Positions 39,801 to 41,257 of a stretch of 41,257 bases of DNA are shown in pieces. How positions within the stretch are numbered: position 1 is the stretch's first letter; the number at the start of each line of letters is the position of its first letter. The notes under the pieces are model-generated. The model searched no databases. It was not told the origin of the DNA and worked only from the letters and a program-made list of their open reading frames with translations. This stretch comes from Candidatus Omnitrophota bacterium (GTDB taxonomy: Bacteria; Omnitrophota; Gorgyraeia; Aquiviventales; Aquiviventaceae): NCBI GenBank assembly GCA_016209275.1, contig JACQWM010000036.1, positions 1 to 41,257 of the forward strand. Direction: 5' to 3'. A program made the position numbers and the translations under genes.

Positions 39801-41057
39801 ATCAAAATGATCCACGGAGGCGACCACGATCGGTTTTGGATCGATCATATTCTCCGGGCTGTACAAGGCCACATCGTCATTGCCATTGCCTGCAGCAAAG
39901 ACGACGACCGATCCTAACCCCATGGCCGTGGTAACAGCTTTCTCAATCGTCGGATTGGCGGGGCATGGATCACTACATCCCCAGCTGTTGTTGATCACAT
40001 CGGCCCCGTTGCTGGCCGCGTAGACAATCCCGTTCGCTAAATCACTGGTGTACCCTGAGCCGGTATCATCAAGCCCCTTCACGGCCATGATGTTGGCGTG
40101 ATAGGCGACGCCGACGACACCAATGCCATTATTGCCAGCGGCGGCAATCGTCCCAGCCACATGCGTGCCATGTCCCTCGCCATCCTTGGGATCGTTGTCC
40201 CCATAGGCAAAGTCCCATCCACGGACGTCATCGAGATAGCCATTCTGGTCGTCATCCACTCCGGGCGTTCCATTCGCTTCGGCGGGATTGGTCCAGACGT
40301 TCGCGGCGATATCAGCATGGGTGTAATCAAGACCTGTATCAACAACGGCCACCACCACTCCGGCTCCCTGAGTCGAAGCCCAAGCGCCTTCGGCGTCGAT
40401 CTTTTTCAACCCCCACAGATCGTCATAGCCCTGACCCCAGGAGTTGTTGGAGAGGTAGAAAGGATCATTGGGAGCATCGCGCTTCATGATTTTGTAATTC
40501 GGCTGAGCATATTCCACATGAGGATCCTGGGCATACAGCGCGCAGAGCTTTTTCACGTCTTGCTTCGGATCCACATCTAGAACATAGACGTTGGTCAGAT
40601 CGGGGAGATTTTCTTCTTGGGTTTGGGAGACGCGCCGGTGACGTTTGGCAAATTGGCGGTGGAGGGTATCACGCTGACGCCGCTGGTCGGCCTGGGCGGT
40701 CAGCGTGGATTTGCCGCAGCGGTGGACGAAGAGCGCTTTCGCGCCACGGATCTGGCATTGCTGGTTGAGCCGATCCAGAGAATCCGAAGCGTCGGTCGTG
40801 GCATGCGCGAACTTCTGCTTCTTGGCCAGCAGACAATGGACGCACTGGGTCACCGAGGACTTGTACTTGACGATGAGTTGGCTGGGGGCGTAGGCCTTGG
40901 CATTGGCGATGGTCTTTCGAAGGGGGTCGTGATCTGCTGAAAGAAGCGTCCCAGAGGTTGGTGTCGGAGTTTTCTCCGCCCTGATCGATCCGCCGCTGCC
41001 AAACAGGAGGGCCAGGCCCAACAGGCCGGTCAAGCTTCGCGCGGCGAGTCGTCTCAT
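32004..41057 (-). CDS. Giant secreted subtilisin-like (S8) protease with beta-propeller, Ig-like and CARDB repeats
   Basis: The ATG at 41057 follows AGGGAGTGGG and gives about 3017 residues; upstream in-frame codons lack a signal peptide. Order: signal peptide (1-30), a prodomain-like region (to about 200), and an S8 domain with catalytic Asp240 (VVDTGLDYTHADI), His296 (GHGTHVAG) and Ser487 (GTSMAAPHVSG). Eight FG-GAP/VCBS-type repeats (GDxDGDG, about 660-1080) follow. Then come a Cys-rich module (about 1087-1263), eight putative Ig (NRPPxLxPIGNK) domains interrupted by two PNGGE-type beta domains and a second Cys-rich module (about 2126-2310), and five CARDB repeats to the C terminus. No PEP-CTERM, LPxTG or type IX signal is visible at the end. 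It probably acts at the cell surface or in the medium, with repeats as stalk or adhesive parts. Confidence 0.9.
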   Translation of the reverse strand: MRRLAARSLTGLLGLALLFGSGGSIRAEKTPTPTSGTLLSADHDPLRKTIANAKAYAPSQLIVKYKSSVTQCVHCLLAKKQKFAHATTDASDSLDRLNQQCQIRGAKALFVHRCGKSTLTAQADQRRQRDTLHRQFAKRHRRVSQTQEENLPDLTNVYVLDVDPKQDVKKLCALYAQDPHVEYAQPNYKIMKRDAPNDPFYLSNNSWGQGYDDLWGLKKIDAEGAWASTQGAGVVVAVVDTGLDYTHADIAANVWTNPAEANGTPGVDDDQNGYLDDVRGWDFAYGDNDPKDGEGHGTHVAGTIAAAGNNGIGVVGVAYHANIMAVKGLDDTGSGYTSDLANGIVYAASNGADVINNSWGCSDPCPANPTIEKAVTTAMGLGSVVVFAAGNGNDDVALYSPENMIDPKPIVVASVDHFDQRSTYSSFGTTVDVAAPGGDSGPGCSDFSSQNILSLRAAETDGYAACGSNWVGQMVVSNNYYRARGTSMAAPHVSGVAALLIASQPAFTINDIKERLAGYSVERGAPGHDPQYGFGRINAHEAVRGQANYQLARIIWPRSGSLNGRTVTVRGTAAAKAFNRYDIFVGQGAAPTAWQTTGVTLTNGGTSKVIDGILGTWDASSVSSGDWTFRLVTADALGVSVEHRVTMTVDPSLLGGWPQQVGYGGGSYNSSMVVGDLDGDGTLEVVSGSYEGYLYAWHADGMRMAGFPVYVGGWNGDALTPSLGDVDGDGKLEVAVGANSTHPSGVGPTPDLHLLRFDGTEMPGWPKTSANYISDPITLADLDGNGDLELIFGEEDWKVHAYHHDGTPVTGWPVSVDNGQNVSGAAVGDVDGDHGPEIIIANDEQLYVWHADGTRMPGWPKMLGNNGISQPVLADLDGDGKQDIIVSISEIVNNQVTFALRVLRGDGSAFPGWPQATAGSSRLCVGNLAGDAKPELVAVGNDNYLRVFQTDGTALPGWPRSFGFSNPAWVSTCTIGDIDGDGQQEVVVPASDGSTQNFLYAFRADGTLLSGWPKSHVDYFQSPALTDLDRDGHVDVIAMAPYEGTAGVDVYVWGLASAYDSQHMDWPMYGQNPAHTFLWNPQLSAPSCASPLATFDATLQTPACRLGGCARCDSSTLLDSRGTIGGKSEANQPNTIASSCADGLSGTYHSDESIDQLIVRTVDGSALAPGKNAIVDATVWCWGTSDYLDLYYTADATSPSWTPIATNLQCAASSQTKTFSQSLTLVNAQGLHAVRAQFRYGGAASTCTVGSYNDHDDLVFQVGTTTNRPPTLNPIGNKTIDEGQPFSMTLTASDPDGNSLTFIGTNLPTGSTLNPTTGLFSWTPAFNQSGTYGITFTVKDPGGLLDFESITIVVKNVNNRAPTLGTVSNKTVNEGQVLSFTLSASDPDQDPLTYTMSPTPQGASLNAATGLFSWTPGFRQAGTYPVTFTAKDPFGLSATQTTTITVVDIPNQAPVLTPIGNRSVDEGDPLTIALSATDPENDPLTFSVTGVLPTGASLTASAGTFSWTPDFTQAGSYTVTFRVSDGALFDEETMSIFVVDATPRFVTIVAPNGGEVIRAGEVYPIRWKGNRIDTVAIMFEWCDSCGSWIEFSLPAAPLYDAVRDEYRYLWHVPSTFTTLPMQAKIEIWGFQSQRTVTDQSDNWFTILANLYAPVLVPINSKTVTAGSPISFTLVAVDGDNDSLVYGHNGLPTGASLNVSTGVFGWTPTPEQVGSYPIIFSVSDGLASDTEAVTITVTAGSPPTLNQPPVLAPIGNKTVKGLKPLTFTVSATDSDSSALSFTAEWLPAGASFNPSTRVFSWTPNLQLGTYQMAFTVSDGVSSDYEIITVTVVDPGPESLTFIAPAGGETLHQGQLYRIRWQGNRLLSFTIGYSACEGCLEWINFDTPGTYDPLTDQYWYDWPINISSGYFPLPRQVKIEIISGGHAYDSNPFTVLPANRPPVLEPIGNKIMNEGQFIEFDVVATDPDGDTVNYSLQGLPPGAQSVFMEQPNRLHVSWTPTYLQAGQYSLTAEARDGNPPDGLVDQETFTITVTNVPQPPVMDAIGNKTVEEGQLLTFKITASNPNNATLRFSSDSLPPGAALRAVSGVFTWVPSATQIGTREVTITVTDSLGESDSETILTTVTSSKSCKPSVASYDATLNAPSCASSSCGCASDALYSRASIKKIAELNQPNTLQSACADGVFGDYQADASVEWITVRSPNGTPLTAGETATLDVVVWCSSNTADNIDLYYTSQANAPSWVPLATNVKCVLSGDPTDFAPGNPYVVSHSFTLAPTAGLHVIRAQSRYQGSASPCTQGDYNDRDDLVFQVVASNQPPVLAPIGSQTVDEGQLLTFTLSATDPDGDSLTFGVIGGIDTVLPGATLDGATGEFRWTPTTTQAGTYQVTFGVTDELPGGALTSLDTETITITVTNVPQPDLVLTALATTTTVVRPGGAFYASSTAKNQGTAGASSVKTTFVLSSDTSVGGADDVALTGSRTISTLGIGLSSGGSATLTVPSTTPLGSYTLCAVVDAAKTIPEEEEGNNTRCLSTPLQVTKPDLVMQSLSGPATGVIGSPISLTDTVKNQGAVAASGFYVGYYLSADAVITTADARIGYRYVSGLAATTPNGPLSTTVTLPSTLTPATYTLGAIADFAGYSAETDETNNTFLGTQIVVSPGADLVLTSLSGPATGVTGSPIASTTTVANLGSGTAGDFYVGFYLSTDATITTTDTFLGNRYLGTLAIGASSTLTTTLTIPATLAPGTYTLGAIADYTNRRAETTETNNSLAGNQVVITPGADLVLTALSSPATGVTGTSLAIANNVTNQGTGSVSSLTIRFYLSLDATITTTDVYLGARSLSGLAVNASSAVTTSLAIPTTLTPGTYILGAIVDPTNQRPETNETNNTLAGNPIVITSGVDLVMTAISGPTAATRGTSIVLSSTVTNHGPGSSAGFYVGLYLSTDPVITTADRRLGARWVSSVGAAGTTTASSTASTTVTLPTSLTPATYFLGAIADFETANRVKESNETNNALAGIQVTIQ

Positions 41058-41203
41058 CCCACTCCCTGCGGGGCTGCCGCGAAGCGGCAGGTGCGGCCAA
41101 CAGCCGCGCATCGCCTTCGGCGAACTCGCAGGGGGTGATAGCATGAAAACGCTGGGTCGCTTGAACGCTGTCATACTGGCACCAACCGACAGGAGGTGCC
41201 GCG

Positions 41204-41257
41204 ATGACATCCATCGCAGTGAACACGGTGATCGGGATGGACATTGGACTCCACCAC
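41204..41257 (+). CDS. 5' end of an unidentified gene (runs off the window)
   Basis: ATG at 41204 sits 5 bases after a strong AGGAGGTG site (41191-41198) and stays open to the window end, reading MTSIAVNTVIGMDIGLHH. The VIGMDIG strand with an Asp resembles the first strand of RNase H/actin-like folds, such as the start of IS110-type transposases, but 18 residues are too few to decide. It is divergent from the giant protease with about 146 bases between the two starts. Confidence 0.5.
   Translation, partial: MTSIAVNTVIGMDIGLHH

Noticed and set aside
41058-41210. 51-residue N-terminal extension of the giant protease
   Set aside because: The extension carries no signal peptide, whereas the ATG at 41057 has a ribosome binding site and a clean export signal.

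Overview
The window looks like chromosomal DNA from a GC-rich, Gram-negative (diderm) bacterium. Evidence for an outer membrane is a TonB-dependent receptor under a cobalamin riboswitch, two AsmA-like envelope proteins and several lipoprotein signal peptides. Two proteins resemble the exosortase-associated TIGR04073 family, and a nucleotide-transporter-like protein carries a HEAT-type tail. Together with the abundance of short intergenic palindromes this suggests an uncultured lineage near the PVC group, perhaps Omnitrophota. That placement is inference; no rRNA or phylogenetic marker here settles it.

Layout. Positions 1-2.7 kb (minus strand): a DUF429-like remnant, a GIY-YIG protein, and tRNA-His, an AsmA-like gene, tRNA-Arg, tRNA-Pro and a truncated tRNA-Pro in one direction. 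2.7-5.4 kb (plus): a large AsmA-like protein. 5.3-11.1 kb (minus): a tight unit read as ATP-grasp ligase, methyltransferase, smpB, ssrA (tmRNA), amidase, murI, rph, rdgB. 11.15-11.66 kb (plus): tRNA-Leu and a YjbQ protein. 11.6-19.8 kb (minus): a seven-gene, translationally coupled run (diguanylate cyclase, dihydrolipoyl dehydrogenase, M23 peptidase lipoprotein, PgeF, TLC-type transporter with HEAT-like tail, kinase-like lipoprotein, gamma-carbonic anhydrase). 19.8-22.6 kb: aminoacyl-tRNA deacylase, histidine phosphatase, DUF151 nuclease and two TIGR04073-like secreted proteins. 22.6-25.0 kb: cobalamin riboswitch, terminator and TonB receptor. 25.0-27.4 kb (minus): fabG-acpP-fabF. 27.4-30.4 kb (minus): receiver, histidine kinase, receiver-HD. 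30.5-31.8 kb: AAA/DUF4143 ATPase. 31.9 kb: the 3' stub of another histidine kinase. 32.0-41.06 kb (minus): one giant secreted subtilisin-like protease of about 3017 residues. The last 54 bases start a plus-strand gene that runs off the end.

Functional themes are envelope biogenesis (AsmA, MurI, amidase, PgeF, M23), ribosome rescue (SmpB/tmRNA), nucleotide hygiene and RNA processing (RdgB, RNase PH), type II fatty-acid synthesis, cobalamin uptake, and c-di-GMP/two-component signalling.

The most unusual signals are small-scale. A palindromic element sits in frame inside a methyltransferase. A dispersed GATATCAGAT palindrome occurs three times and extends one protein's C terminus. Tandem repeats of 7 and 14 nt, neither divisible by three, form signal-peptide coding regions of two exported proteins. 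smpB and ssrA share 12 bases, and the predicted tmRNA tag does not end in the usual LAA-type tail.
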